From the NCBI GenBank assembly GCA_937997345.1, contig CALKTD010000006.1, forward strand, positions 1 through 56,208: a stretch of 56,208 bases of DNA. The letters run 5' to 3'. The notes beneath the pieces are model-generated. The model searched no databases. It was not told the origin of the DNA and saw only the letters and a list, made by a program, of their open reading frames with translations. The stretch comes from an uncultured Atopobium sp. (GTDB taxonomy: Bacteria; Actinomycetota; Coriobacteriia; Coriobacteriales; Atopobiaceae). Position 1 is the stretch's first letter. Each line of letters opens with the position of its first letter. The translations under genes and the position numbers were made by a program. Positions 33,842 to 42,396 of the stretch are shown here, piece by piece.

Positions 33842-35956
33842 TTATTTTTCTGGACGACCTTGAAGAGCCTTAAGTCCAATATCGCGTCTGAGCTGCTTGC
33901 CTTCAAAGTTGATAAGGTCGCAAGCCTCATATGCGCGAGAGCGAGCTTCCTCAAAGGTTGGCGCAAGCGCAGTAACGTTGAGCACGCGACCGCCAGCAGT
34001 GACAATCTTTCCGTCCTCGGTCTGAGCAGTTCCTGCGTGATAGACAGAGACTCCTTCAAGCTGCTGAGCAGCCTCAATGCCGATAATCTCCTTGCTCTTC
34101 TCGTAAGAACCAGGATATCCAGCACTTGCAAGAACAACAGAAACAGCTACCGTATCAGACCAGGAAACCTGCTGATGACGGAGGGTACCGTTATCGCAAG
34201 CCATCAAAATTGAAATCAAATCACCCTGAAGGCGAGGCAGCACTACCTGAGTCTCTGGATCGCCAAAACGAGCGTTAAATTCAAGAACCTTAGGGCCGTC
34301 TTTTGTCAGCATAAATCCACCATACAGGCAGCCAGAATAGTTGATGCCCTCTTTTTTGAGCTGGTCGACAACGCGCTGCTCAATGGCAATCATCTGTGAA
34401 AGCTCTTCATCGGTTACAAACGGAACAGGAGAATAGACACCCATACCACCGGTGTTAGGTCCCTTATCGTCGTCGTAAGCGCGCTTGTGATCCTGGGCCG
34501 TTGCCAGCGGAACAACGTAAGTTCCATCAGTGAGCGCAAGAAGGGAGCACTCTGGTCCCTCAAGGAACTCCTCGACAACAACGGTTGCTCCTGCATCGCC
34601 AAAGTGACCGGAGAAACACTCGCGGACGCCTTCAAGAGCCTGCTCTAGTTCAGTTGCAACAATAACGCCCTTACCTGCAGCAAGACCGTCCGCCTTAACA
34701 ACTACAGGAGCGCCGATGTGGCGAACATACGCCTCGCAAGACGCCTGGTCTGTGAAAGACTTCCAAGCTGCAGTTGGAACGTTTGCTCGCTCCATAACGC
34801 CCTTGGCAAACGCCTTTGAGCCTTCCATCTGCGCAGCGTTCTCGTTAGGGCCAAAGCATGCAATACCGGCCTGACGAACAGCGTCTGCAACACCCACAAC
34901 AAGAGGCGCTTCAGGGCCAATAACTACCAGGCCAATGCCTTTTTCCTTGGCAAAAGTGACAACCTCATCAGGGTTATTCTGATCAATGGGAGCGATCTCT
35001 GCCTGTGCAGCCATGCCACCATTTCCTGGAGCGACATAAATTTTTCCTGCGCGAGGTGACTCCTGCAGCTTAGTCAAAAGCGCGTGCTCACGACCACCCG
35101 CGCCGAGCAACAAAATATCAACGGTGTCATTCATAAGTACTCCAGCCTTCTGATACAACGCCTTTGGGATACAAGCAACGCCAACAACACCTTCACCCAG
35201 ATGTTTTTTAAACTCGAGAGAAGCAAGTCTTTCTGCAATACATTCTGCATCATATTCATTGGTTTTAAGTGGTTTTTTGAGGTGCTTTTCTATGCGCTTC
35301 TCGCCACTTGAAATCACTACATATTTGAGCTCGCCGCGCTTTACAAAACAAGCGCTCATAAGGCGAGAAATTCTTGCAGCTAGATCGGTAAAATCCGATG
35401 AACGAGCAACCTCTGTGCACCTTCCACCTACCAAACGATACAAATACATATCGTTTGAAATGTGCTTATGCAAACGCTCAAGTCGAAGCCTTAAAGAAAG
35501 CCTCGGGCGCTTATCCTTGCTTTTATGTAGGACAACCTTGTTCATTGCGATGTACATTGTGGCAACTACTTCAGCCAGCTCTTGCGCATACGCACAGACA
35601 GCCTCAAATGAAGCTCCAGACTTTCTTGCCACGCTTAAGCGCTCAAGCATAATTCCCATGGCAGTAGGCATGTTTCCGCTATCTACCAGGCAAATTGAGC
35701 TTGAGATATCAGGATTGTTCTGACATGCCTTTTTGGCCGTAAGAAGTGAGTCAGAAAAATCAGAATACACATGGAGCGAGAGGATCTTTTGAGCTCCAGA
35801 CTCCAAAATGCCTCGATAAAACTCTCTCACCCTATCAGAATCAGAGTTCAGAGCCCCAGGTATTACAGAAACCCCCAGGGCTTCAAGCTGGGAAGCTTCA
35901 AGCCCACAGGGGTTATCACAAACTATCGCAAAAGTTGAGCAGTCCGAAGACGCCAC
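33842..35956 (-). CDS. purD: DegV-like domain fused to phosphoribosylamine-glycine ligase (PurD)
   Basis: One 704-residue frame. Residues 1-270 resemble a DegV fatty-acid-binding protein: FAIVCDNPCGLEASQLEALGV at the start, ILSLHVYSDFSDSLLTAKKA where family members have the LSxxSGLSGT loop, VDSGNMPTAMGI, and a closing HLGEGVVGVACIP. Some ligand motifs are changed. Residues 275-704 are a complete PurD: ILLLGAGGREHALLTKL, the ATP-grasp blocks APVVVKADGLAAGKGVIVA, KGPNTGGMGVYSPVPF, VLEFNARFGDPETQVVLPRL. PurD ligates phosphoribosylamine with glycine. The start is GTG 35956 with GGAGG six bases upstream, 3 bases after purA. At the junction a second ribosome site and ATG exist (35143-35132). Confidence 0.93.
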   Translation of the reverse strand: MASSDCSTFAIVCDNPCGLEASQLEALGVSVIPGALNSDSDRVREFYRGILESGAQKILSLHVYSDFSDSLLTAKKACQNNPDISSSICLVDSGNMPTAMGIMLERLSVARKSGASFEAVCAYAQELAEVVATMYIAMNKVVLHKSKDKRPRLSLRLRLERLHKHISNDMYLYRLVGGRCTEVARSSDFTDLAARISRLMSACFVKRGELKYVVISSGEKRIEKHLKKPLKTNEYDAECIAERLASLEFKKHLGEGVVGVACIPKALYQKAGVLMNDTVDILLLGAGGREHALLTKLQESPRAGKIYVAPGNGGMAAQAEIAPIDQNNPDEVVTFAKEKGIGLVVIGPEAPLVVGVADAVRQAGIACFGPNENAAQMEGSKAFAKGVMERANVPTAAWKSFTDQASCEAYVRHIGAPVVVKADGLAAGKGVIVATELEQALEGVRECFSGHFGDAGATVVVEEFLEGPECSLLALTDGTYVVPLATAQDHKRAYDDDKGPNTGGMGVYSPVPFVTDEELSQMIAIEQRVVDQLKKEGINYSGCLYGGFMLTKDGPKVLEFNARFGDPETQVVLPRLQGDLISILMACDNGTLRHQQVSWSDTVAVSVVLASAGYPGSYEKSKEIIGIEAAQQLEGVSVYHAGTAQTEDGKIVTAGGRVLNVTALAPTFEEARSRAYEACDLINFEGKQLRRDIGLKALQGRPEK
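35132..35143 (-). promoter_or_regulatory. Internal Shine-Dalgarno and ATG at the DegV/PurD junction
   Basis: On the minus strand the bases GGAGTACTTATG encode in frame Gly-Val-Leu-Met at the fusion joint; GGAG is five bases from the ATG. PurD homology starts exactly at this Met (residue 275). Free PurD of about 430 residues, the usual size, may be made from this site along with the fusion. Confidence 0.65.
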
Positions 35957-35959
35957 GAG

Positions 35960-37240
35960 TTACCTCCAGTAGCGATCGATTGTCTGCTCACGATCTGGAC
36001 CAACGGTGATGATAGAAACGCGTACACCAGCAAGTTGCTCCAAGAAGTCAATGTAGTCCTTAGCCTCACGAGGCAGCTGGTAGAAGTTGCGAACGTTAGA
36101 GATGTCGCACTTCCAACCAGGAAGAGTCTCGTACACAGGCTTTGCGTGATAGAAAACGCTCTGGTGCTCTGGAACGGTCTTGTAAATCTTGCCGTCGCAC
36201 TCATAAGCAACGCATACCTTAATCTCGTCCAGGCAGCCAAGAACGTCAAGCTTGGTAATTGCCAGGTCAGTGAGGCCATTGATGCGAGCTGCATAGTTAA
36301 CAACTACTGCATCATACCAACCACAACGACGCTTACGACCAGTAGTTACACCATACTCATGTCCAACTTCGCCGAGAAGATCGCCGGTCTCATCAAAGAG
36401 CTCTGTTGGGAATGGGCCAGAGCCAACGCGTGTGAGGTATGCCTTTGCAATACCCAGGACACGGTCAATGTTGGTTGGGCCAACGCCAGAACCAGTTACT
36501 GCGCCACCAGCGGTGCAGTTAGAAGAGGTGACAAATGGATAGGTGCCGTGGTCAATATCAAGCATGGTTGCCTGAGCACCCTCGAAGAGGATATTCTTTC
36601 CAGCCTCAAGCTCTTCGTTGAGGAAGAGAGAAGACTCAACAATGTAAGGACGAATGCGATCTGCATAAGGCAGGTAGGTCTCGCAAATCTGGTCAACGGT
36701 ATAGGTTGGAAGACCATACACAAGGCTCAAGATTGGATTGGTGTACTCAAGTGCAGCCTCAAGCTTCTTGCGGAAAATCTTCTCGTCAAGCATGTCCTGA
36801 ATACGCAGGCCAGTACGGTTCATCTTGTCCATATACGTTGGACCGACACCGCGCTTAGTGGTACCAATAAGGTTCTTACCCAGCTTTTTCTCATGTACGC
36901 CATCAAGATCTTTGTGATAAGGCATAACAATGTGAGCGTTGCCAGAAATCTTGAGCAGATCGCAGGAAATACCCTTACTCTCCAGCATATCAATCTCGCT
37001 GAGAAGAACCTCTGGGTCAACAATGCAGCCATTACCAATAACTGGATAGGTATTCTCGTACATAACGCCAGATGGAACCTGGTGAAGCGCAAGCTTTGTG
37101 TCTCCAGCAATTACCGTGTGGCCTGCATTTGCACCACCTGCGTAACGGCAAACAACGTCAAAATCTCCGGAAATGAGGTCGGTAACTTTACCCTTACCCT
37201 CGTCTCCCCACTGAGCACCAACAAGCACGGAAGCTGGCAT
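35960..37240 (-). CDS. purA: Adenylosuccinate synthetase PurA
   Basis: A 426-residue enzyme making adenylosuccinate from IMP, Asp and GTP. Motifs: VLVGAQWGDEGKGKVTDL (GTP P-loop with catalytic Asp), YAGGANAGHTVI with catalytic His, GTTKRGVGPTYMDK, LFEGAQATMLDIDHGTYPFVTSS, and TTGRKRRCGWYDAVV near the base-binding region. The ATG at 37240 with GGGGAG six bases upstream is the start; an upstream in-frame Met lacks homology. It heads the operon with DegV::purD, NUDIX and the ABC exporter, 141 bases after dnaB. Confidence 0.97.
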   Translation of the reverse strand: MPASVLVGAQWGDEGKGKVTDLISGDFDVVCRYAGGANAGHTVIAGDTKLALHQVPSGVMYENTYPVIGNGCIVDPEVLLSEIDMLESKGISCDLLKISGNAHIVMPYHKDLDGVHEKKLGKNLIGTTKRGVGPTYMDKMNRTGLRIQDMLDEKIFRKKLEAALEYTNPILSLVYGLPTYTVDQICETYLPYADRIRPYIVESSLFLNEELEAGKNILFEGAQATMLDIDHGTYPFVTSSNCTAGGAVTGSGVGPTNIDRVLGIAKAYLTRVGSGPFPTELFDETGDLLGEVGHEYGVTTGRKRRCGWYDAVVVNYAARINGLTDLAITKLDVLGCLDEIKVCVAYECDGKIYKTVPEHQSVFYHAKPVYETLPGWKCDISNVRNFYQLPREAKDYIDFLEQLAGVRVSIITVGPDREQTIDRYWR

Positions 37241-37381
37241 AAGTTCTCCCCTATCGCAGCTATCTACAAACACGACCATTACATGACGGTTGCAACCTCT
37301 TTAGGGGTTGCTTCATAAGTATATCTAATACCGCTCGCAAAAGCACAGAAGCGCAGAGGTTTTGTCACACATAAGAAACGA

Positions 37382-38821
37382 TTAATGTGAAGGGTTTGCC
37401 ATTGCAGCGTACTGCGCGGCTTCACTTTCTGAGTAATTATTTCCCTGGTAGATCTCAACAAACTTGGTAGACGTTGGCATAAACATAACAGGAACATCCC
37501 TCAGAGCACCTGCACGGTTCTTTGCAACAATGATGTTGGTAACGTCTTTATCAGGACGATCATCGCGTGCGGCTTCTTCATCACTCAGTGAGCGGTCAAG
37601 TAGCAGAACAATATCTGCATCCTGCTCGATTGCACCAGACTCACGCAGGTCAGAAAGCTGTGGACGCTTGCCGTTTCTGTTCTCAAGCGTACGGTTGAGC
37701 TGAGAAAGTGCAATAACAGGTGCTTTGAGGTCTTTAGCCATAATCTTAATGCCACGGGACATCTCAGAAACCTCAGTTGCACGGCTATCTGCACGGCCCT
37801 TCTCGGCTGGTGGAGACAGCAGCTGGAGGTAGTCGATGATAATGACGCCCTTCTCGGCTTTATTAAGCATTCTGCGGGCTTTTGCGCGGATTTCTGTAAC
37901 TGTTGTGCCCGGAGTATCGTCAACGATGATTTTAAGGCGAGAAATGCGCTCTGCTGCCTCCAGAAGGGTAGGCCACTGCTCATTTCTGATGTTGGAAGAA
38001 CGGATGGTCTGCAAATCAACCTTTGACTCAGAGGCCAACAGTCTCTGCGCAATCTCAATCTTACTCATCTCAAGCGAGAAGAGCGCAACAGTTGCTCCGG
38101 AAACCGCAGCGTTATAAGCCATGCTGAGAGCAAAAGAAGTCTTACCAACACCAGGACGAGCGCCGATAACAACCATCTGACCAGGACGAAAACCTTGGAA
38201 GAGGCTATCTAGGGTTGCAAATCCAGTTTGAACACCCAACTCCGCCGCATCTTTACTGGCATTTTGCTGAAGCTCTTCAAAAAGATCAGTCATGATGTCT
38301 TCAATGCCCTGCTCGGACTGCTGAACATCTCTGTTGGTTACATCAAAAATGAGTTTCTCTGCCTGGTCAACCACTTCTTTTGTATCTTCTGGCGCGTTGT
38401 AGGCAAGCGCAGAAATCTTTGCAGAAGCACTAATCATCTTTCTGAGCGTAGTATCACGGTGCAGCATGTTAGCATGGTTTTCCCAACCAACCATAGCAAG
38501 TGGGTTGTTTCCAAGCTCTGCTAAACGGACAGCTCCTCCAGCGCGCTCAAACTTGCCGTTACTCTTAAGGTGATCTGCAAGCGATATGACATCTACCGGC
38601 TTGTTGTTATCAAACAGTGACTTAATGGCCTCAAAAATAATTTGATTGGATGGAATATAGAAATCCTCGGAAGAAAGCCTAATAAGGCATTCTCCCCTAA
38701 TTTCTTCCGAAAGAATCATTGCAGAAAGAATGGAAAACTCGGCATCAGAATCTTGTGGCATAGAGGCGTTCTCTAGGGCCGTCAATTGCGTAGGATTCAT
38801 CTCAAACGAGTCTTGTGCCAT
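37382..38821 (-). CDS. dnaB: Replicative DNA helicase DnaB
   Basis: A 479-residue RecA-fold helicase. The N-terminal primase-interaction domain has PQDSDAEFSILSAMILSEE and FYIPSNQIIFEAIKSLF. The ATPase has Walker A IGARPGVGKTSFALS, VALFSLEMSK, VIIIDYLQLL (Walker B) and ALSQLNRTLENR. It unwinds DNA ahead of the replication fork as a hexamer. ATG 38821 is chosen over the TTG 12 bases upstream because the former follows a GGAAAAG ribosome site and fits family N-termini. It is separated from rplI by a 500-base gap with a terminator and repeats. Confidence 0.96.
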   Translation of the reverse strand: MAQDSFEMNPTQLTALENASMPQDSDAEFSILSAMILSEEIRGECLIRLSSEDFYIPSNQIIFEAIKSLFDNNKPVDVISLADHLKSNGKFERAGGAVRLAELGNNPLAMVGWENHANMLHRDTTLRKMISASAKISALAYNAPEDTKEVVDQAEKLIFDVTNRDVQQSEQGIEDIMTDLFEELQQNASKDAAELGVQTGFATLDSLFQGFRPGQMVVIGARPGVGKTSFALSMAYNAAVSGATVALFSLEMSKIEIAQRLLASESKVDLQTIRSSNIRNEQWPTLLEAAERISRLKIIVDDTPGTTVTEIRAKARRMLNKAEKGVIIIDYLQLLSPPAEKGRADSRATEVSEMSRGIKIMAKDLKAPVIALSQLNRTLENRNGKRPQLSDLRESGAIEQDADIVLLLDRSLSDEEAARDDRPDKDVTNIIVAKNRAGALRDVPVMFMPTSTKFVEIYQGNNYSESEAAQYAAMANPSH

Positions 38822-39037
38822 CGTCTTTTCCAATCATGTTTTTTGGGGATGAATCTGAATAGTAGTGTACTTTTCAAAAAAATAAAGAGTCATTTTGACT
38901 TGCAAAATCCGAAAATATAAGTCTTCAACACGATTTTCCAAAACTCGCATACCCTGAGCGGGATTTTCTTGAGTTTTCAACGTTTTCAACATTTTTTAGA
39001 CTTTTTTCGACACGTGGTATTTTCTACACAATTGCTT

Positions 39038-39118
39038 ATCTGCGGTTATACAAATCAAATTACAATTCCGCAGGTTAAGTGAATATGTTTTACATAACAT
39101 TTTGAATAACCGCAGGTA
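39038..39118. repeat. Inverted CTGCGGTT repeat cluster upstream of dnaB
   Basis: ATCTGCGGTTAT (39038-39049) and AATAACCGCAGGTA (39105-39118) form a long-range inverted repeat, with a related TTCCGCAGGTTAA (about 39066-39078) between them. The 330-base stretch from the dnaB start to the rplI terminator is otherwise gene-free, AT-rich, and has direct repeats of GTTTTCAAC at about 38975-38991. It is likely the dnaB promoter region; the repeats may be a regulator's binding sites. Confidence 0.4.
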
Positions 39119-39152
39119 GATCATAAGAAAATATACCGTTCTGTCTACATAT

Positions 39153-39192
39153 AAAAAGACCACCCCTTTGTTATGTTTCACAAAGGGATGGT
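39153..39192 (-). terminator. Terminator of the rpsF-rplI operon
   Basis: ACCACCCCTTTGT (39159-39171) pairs with ACAAAGGGATGGT (39180-39192), 13 bp with one wobble, and is followed on the minus strand by CTTTTTAT. It lies 130 bases past the rplI stop. Confidence 0.85.
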
Positions 39193-39321
39193 TCGAACAA
39201 ACATTCCATTCTTTTAAGATGGCCTTGCTTTTTCTAAAAGCGCATAAATCTGTAGAAAACTGCAGAAATTGTATAAACCACCAAAAAATGCAGGAGAACA
39301 GTGTTTTATGCATGCATAAAA

Positions 39322-39846
39322 CTACTCTGCGGACTCAACCTCAACCTCGACGGTTGCCTCTGCGACAACCTCCTCGGTCTCCTCCTCTACAGGAGCAGCA
39401 TCGTCCTCGCCAACAAGAACAACGACGGTAGCGGTGATGTCACGGTAAAGCTCAATGGTGACATTGTGGCGACCAGCGGTCTTGATAGCAGCGCTACGAG
39501 CAATGCGCTTACGATCAACGGTGACGTTAAGCTGTGCCTCGATTGCGTCAGCAATCTGAGCGGTGGTGACGGAGCCAAAGAGCTGGCCCTCCTCGCCGAT
39601 GCGAGCGTCAACAGTTACGAGCTTGCCATCAAGAGCTGCCTTGGTAGCATTTGCGTCAGCAATACGCTGCTCTTCGCGCTTAGCAATATTGTGACGACGC
39701 TCCTCAAGCTGCTTGATGTTACCCGGTGTAGCAGGCTGGGCAATCTTGTTGGGGAACAGGAAGTTCTCCGCATAACCCTGTGCGACCTCTACGATGTCGC
39801 CTTCGCCGCCCTTACCGCGAAGCTCGCCCAAGAGAATAACTTTCAT
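39322..39846 (-). CDS. rplI: 50S ribosomal protein L9 with an acidic C-terminal extension
   Basis: A 174-residue L9: the N-terminal rRNA-binding domain MKVILLGELRGKGGEGDIVEVAQGYAENFLFP with its signature, the long connecting helix, and the C-terminal domain (FGSVTTAQIADAI, DRKRIARSAAIKTAGRHNVTIELYRDITATVVVLV). About 25 extra residues, almost all Glu, Val and Ala, follow; typical L9 ends near residue 150. The ribosome site AAAGGAG is about seven bases before ATG 39846. It is the last gene of the ribosomal operon; no yybT/gdpP gene lies between it and the DUF2232 gene, unlike in Bacillus. Confidence 0.96.
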   Translation of the reverse strand: MKVILLGELRGKGGEGDIVEVAQGYAENFLFPNKIAQPATPGNIKQLEERRHNIAKREEQRIADANATKAALDGKLVTVDARIGEEGQLFGSVTTAQIADAIEAQLNVTVDRKRIARSAAIKTAGRHNVTIELYRDITATVVVLVGEDDAAPVEEETEEVVAEATVEVEVESAE

Positions 39847-39878
39847 GGGAAACTCCTTTGATGAGTCGATAGTATCGA

Positions 39879-40937
39879 CTAGTTGTTGTTTATCGTGGAC
39901 TCTGAATCCTGGCTTCCTGAGCGGTCAAGCTTTCGGAAGTTTGCCCAGGCGTCAATAAGTCCTACGAGAGCCATAACGCCTAACTGAACTTCTAACATGC
40001 CTGCTAATACAAACAGTGACAGAGAAAGTGCTGACGAGAAGTGCTTCTCGCGCACAAACCATGTGAGTACTGCAAGGCCCTGAAGAGCAAAAACAACTCT
40101 AAGAGCCATAAACACATTCAGCGTTATAAGCTGAAGTACGTCTTGTGCAGGCAAAATGGTGCTTGAGAGTGCATATACAAACAAGTTGGCCACAGTAAGA
40201 ACACACATCCAAAATGGAACGTCCATCAGCTGGAACTGTGGTAATTTCTGTGGGTCTCTTGTCAGTGCTTTATACACTGTTCGGGCTCCAAAACGCGCAA
40301 TTATAAAATATAAAAGCGCCATGCCGGTATAGCTGGTTGGCCAAAAGAGCATAAAGAGTGCCTTTGCCGTTGAAAGACCTTCTTGAATCTCTGGAGAAGC
40401 ACCTGAGACCTGCGAGGCGTATTGATTAAATACGTTCTGAGCAAGCTCGGGAAGAGTTGTTCCTGCCATTGCGGCAAAAAACGCGTCGTATCCCAGAAGT
40501 GCCAAAGTCGTTGCTCCTACAAGAAGAGACCCAACACCAACGGTAAGTTTCTCTGTTGCAAAAGCGTAGCCAACTCCAAGAGCAAGTGCACAAGCGGTAA
40601 CTGAAGTTGCCGCCTCCGTTGGTCCCGAGAGCAAATAAGCTGCTACACCCGTAACAAGTACTGAAGTAATAGCAGGACCAAACCATCCGTGCCCTTTTTT
40701 GCAATAGACAGCAATTACCATGCCATACGCAACCAAAGCTGCTCCAATAAAAGAAAGGAGACCGGTAATTACTCCGCCAACAACGCAAAGAACAAAGCCT
40801 TGCTTGTAGGTTGGAGCTTCAAACGGACGCGGCTTGCCTCCGTTTTGGTTGCTTGGACCGGCAAAATTCTGTGGGCTACTCTCTGGGCGAGAATACCCTT
40901 CAGGTACCTGAGGAATATTTGAATCCGGTCTATCCAT
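39879..40937 (-). CDS. DUF2232 (YybS-like) membrane protein
   Basis: A 352-residue protein. About 45 polar, Pro/Asn-rich residues precede eight or so hydrophobic segments (for example GFVLCVVGGVITGLLSFIGAAL and the last LSLSLFVLAGMLEVQLGVMALVG). It matches the YybS/DUF2232 family in topology and in its conserved place between rpsR and rplI. Its role is unknown; members resemble S components of ECF transporters in fold. The ribosome site before ATG 40937 is weak, so coupling to rpsR is possible. Confidence 0.8.
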   Translation of the reverse strand: MDRPDSNIPQVPEGYSRPESSPQNFAGPSNQNGGKPRPFEAPTYKQGFVLCVVGGVITGLLSFIGAALVAYGMVIAVYCKKGHGWFGPAITSVLVTGVAAYLLSGPTEAATSVTACALALGVGYAFATEKLTVGVGSLLVGATTLALLGYDAFFAAMAGTTLPELAQNVFNQYASQVSGASPEIQEGLSTAKALFMLFWPTSYTGMALLYFIIARFGARTVYKALTRDPQKLPQFQLMDVPFWMCVLTVANLFVYALSSTILPAQDVLQLITLNVFMALRVVFALQGLAVLTWFVREKHFSSALSLSLFVLAGMLEVQLGVMALVGLIDAWANFRKLDRSGSQDSESTINNN

Positions 40938-40969
40938 TGCTAACCAACTCTACCTGAAGAACAGATAGG

Positions 40970-41242
40970 TTATCCGCGACTACGGCCACCGCGGCTGGAA
41001 ACCACAGGGACAGTGTAGGGCAGAAGTGCCATCTCGCGTGCGCGCTTGATAGCAAGTGCAATGTCGTGCTGGTGCTGCGTGCAGGTGCCAGTGACGCGAC
41101 GAGGCTTAATCTTGCCACGATCGGTCATGTACTTACGAAGAAGCTGAGTATCTTTGTAATCGATAAACTCAGTCTCCTCCTTGCAGAACTGGCAATACTT
41201 GCGACGCGGCTGGCGCTGGAAATCTTGTTTCTGCTGAGCCAT
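40970..41242 (-). CDS. rpsR: 30S ribosomal protein S18
   Basis: A 90-residue S18: RKYCQFCKEETEFIDYKDTQLLRKYMTDRGKIKPRRVTGTCTQHQ carries the family signature, followed by IALAIKRAREMALLPYTV. The Cys residues (YCQFC and GTC) suggest the zinc-binding form. Ribosome site AAAGG is eight bases before ATG 41242. It pairs with S6 on the 30S platform; both genes are in this operon. Confidence 0.97.
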   Translation of the reverse strand: MAQQKQDFQRQPRRKYCQFCKEETEFIDYKDTQLLRKYMTDRGKIKPRRVTGTCTQHQHDIALAIKRAREMALLPYTVPVVSSRGGRSRG

Positions 41243-41290
41243 GTCTTTTACCTTTCAGATGACAGTAACGTCTGTGTTGCTGTCTGACGT

Positions 41291-41743
41291 TTAAAACGGA
41301 ATATCAGCATCGTAAAACTCCTCGTCTGGCGGAGCCGGAACGGGAGCGGGTGCCTGTGGAGTTGGAGCTGCATAAGATGGCGCGCCCTGTGACATAGGGG
41401 CTCCACCCTGCTGATTCCTAGAAAGGAACTCGACCTCATCAACAACAACCTCAAGCTTGCTGCGACGCTGTCCTTCCTTCGTCTCCCAGGAGCTGAAACG
41501 AAGTTTGCCTTCAATAGCAACCTTCGAACCCTTGGAGAGGAAGCGGGAAAGTGCTTCAGCACGCTGTCCAAATACTACGCAGTCAACGAAGTTGGGAACA
41601 TCTTCCCACTCACCGGTCTGCTGATTCCTACGACGATCATTAACTGCAACGCCGAAGGATAGAATCTGGGTACCGCCTGCTGTGGAGCGAAGCTCCGGGT
41701 CACGGGTCAGGTTGCCCGAAATGTTAACCCTGTTAATACTCAT
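41291..41743 (-). CDS. ssb: Single-stranded DNA-binding protein
   Basis: A 150-residue SSB: the OB fold starts SINRVNISGNLTRDPELRSTAGGTQILSF and continues VNDRRRN, VDCVVFGQRAEALSRFLSKGSKVAIEGKL; a Gln/Pro/Ala-rich linker follows and ends with the acidic DADIPF tip, which recruits partner proteins. I choose ATG 41743 (GAGG about 11 bases upstream) over the GTG at 41752, which is too close to that site. Confidence 0.96.
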   Translation of the reverse strand: MSINRVNISGNLTRDPELRSTAGGTQILSFGVAVNDRRRNQQTGEWEDVPNFVDCVVFGQRAEALSRFLSKGSKVAIEGKLRFSSWETKEGQRRSKLEVVVDEVEFLSRNQQGGAPMSQGAPSYAAPTPQAPAPVPAPPDEEFYDADIPF

Positions 41744-41795
41744 AAATCTCACTACCTCTCATCGTGGAATACTTCCACTTTTCCATTACAAGGAC

Positions 41796-42089
41796 TTAGT
41801 CCTTATCGACTCGACGCACGATCATGTGACGCTTAACAGCATCATTGATTCGCAGGACTCGATCGAGCTCTGCAATCTGCGTTGGATCTGCATGGAAATT
41901 GATGAGGGTATAGTCACCCTCGGTAAGATCGTCGATCTCAAAAGCAAGCTTACGCTTACCCCAGTCCTCGACGCTGTCGACTACTCCGCCGTCAGTGGTG
42001 ATAGCAACGTCAATACGCTTCATTACACCAGCGCGGACTTCCTCGGTGGAAGCTGGGTCAACAAAAAACAGCAGTTCATAGGCCTTCAT
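41796..42089 (-). CDS. rpsF: 30S ribosomal protein S6
   Basis: A 97-residue S6: MKAYELLFFVDPASTEEVRAG at the start, VDSVEDWGKRKLAFEIDDLTEGDYTLINFHADPTQIAELDRVLRIND, the standard ferredoxin-like fold. GAGGAGGTGA lies seven bases before ATG 42089. It is the first gene of the operon rpsF-ssb-rpsR-DUF2232-rplI. Confidence 0.97.
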   Translation of the reverse strand: MKAYELLFFVDPASTEEVRAGVMKRIDVAITTDGGVVDSVEDWGKRKLAFEIDDLTEGDYTLINFHADPTQIAELDRVLRINDAVKRHMIVRRVDKD

Positions 42090-42113
42090 ATTGTCACCTC
42101 CTCTGGGCTAATG

Positions 42114-42142
42114 GCTTCGGGAAGTGAAGGTGCACCCGAAGC
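42114..42142 (-). promoter_or_regulatory. Leader hairpin before rpsF, possible S6:S18 autoregulatory element
   Basis: On the minus strand GCTTCGGG and CCCGAAGC form a perfect 8-bp stem about 25 bases upstream of the rpsF start codon, with a loop that can form a further GTG/CAC pair around a six-base CACCTT loop and leave a pyrimidine bulge next to CCG. The S6:S18 complex is known to repress rpsF through a leader hairpin with a CCG bulge in many bacteria; the match here is by position and rough shape only. Confidence 0.5.
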
Positions 42143-42160
42143 AGGAAAGTTCGACCAAGC

Positions 42161-42166
42161 ATCATA
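42161..42166 (-). promoter_or_regulatory. Extended -10 of the rpsF promoter
   Basis: On the minus strand the bases TGGTATGAT read as an extended -10 (TG-n-TATGAT), about 75 bases upstream of the rpsF start and directly before the leader hairpin. No good -35 is seen at the usual distance, as is common for extended -10 promoters. Confidence 0.5.
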
Positions 42167-42344
42167 CCACATAAATGCTCAAATACGAAACTAGCCCACA
42201 AACTTTCTCACATGCAGTCCACATATAAAGCTTAAATCGGCAATTTGCTGCTTATTTACCTCTAATCTTGCAAATATCTGACGCGAATCTTTCTAAGGCA
42301 TGGTCACTCGCGCAATTTTAAAAACATGGGATTGAAAAAGAAAA

Positions 42345-42375
42345 ACGACCATCACACAATCTGCATGATGGCCGT
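42345..42375 (-). terminator. Terminator after the DUF4013-like gene
   Basis: ACGACCATCA and TGATGGCCGT pair with one mismatch; on the minus strand the hairpin is followed by TTTTTCTTTTTC. It separates this gene from the rpsF promoter. Confidence 0.75.
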
Positions 42376-42396
42376 CTCTTTTATAGGTGCTCTACT

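Noticed and set aside
36035..37318. Long plus-strand frame (about 427 codons) antisense to purA
   Set aside because: It mirrors the purA codons exactly, has no family motif and no ribosome site; it is a by-product of codon bias in a highly expressed gene.
38822..39152. AT-rich region upstream of dnaB considered as a replication origin
   Set aside because: No DnaA-box (TTATNCACA) cluster is visible and dnaA/dnaN are not adjacent; it is more simply a promoter region with repeats.
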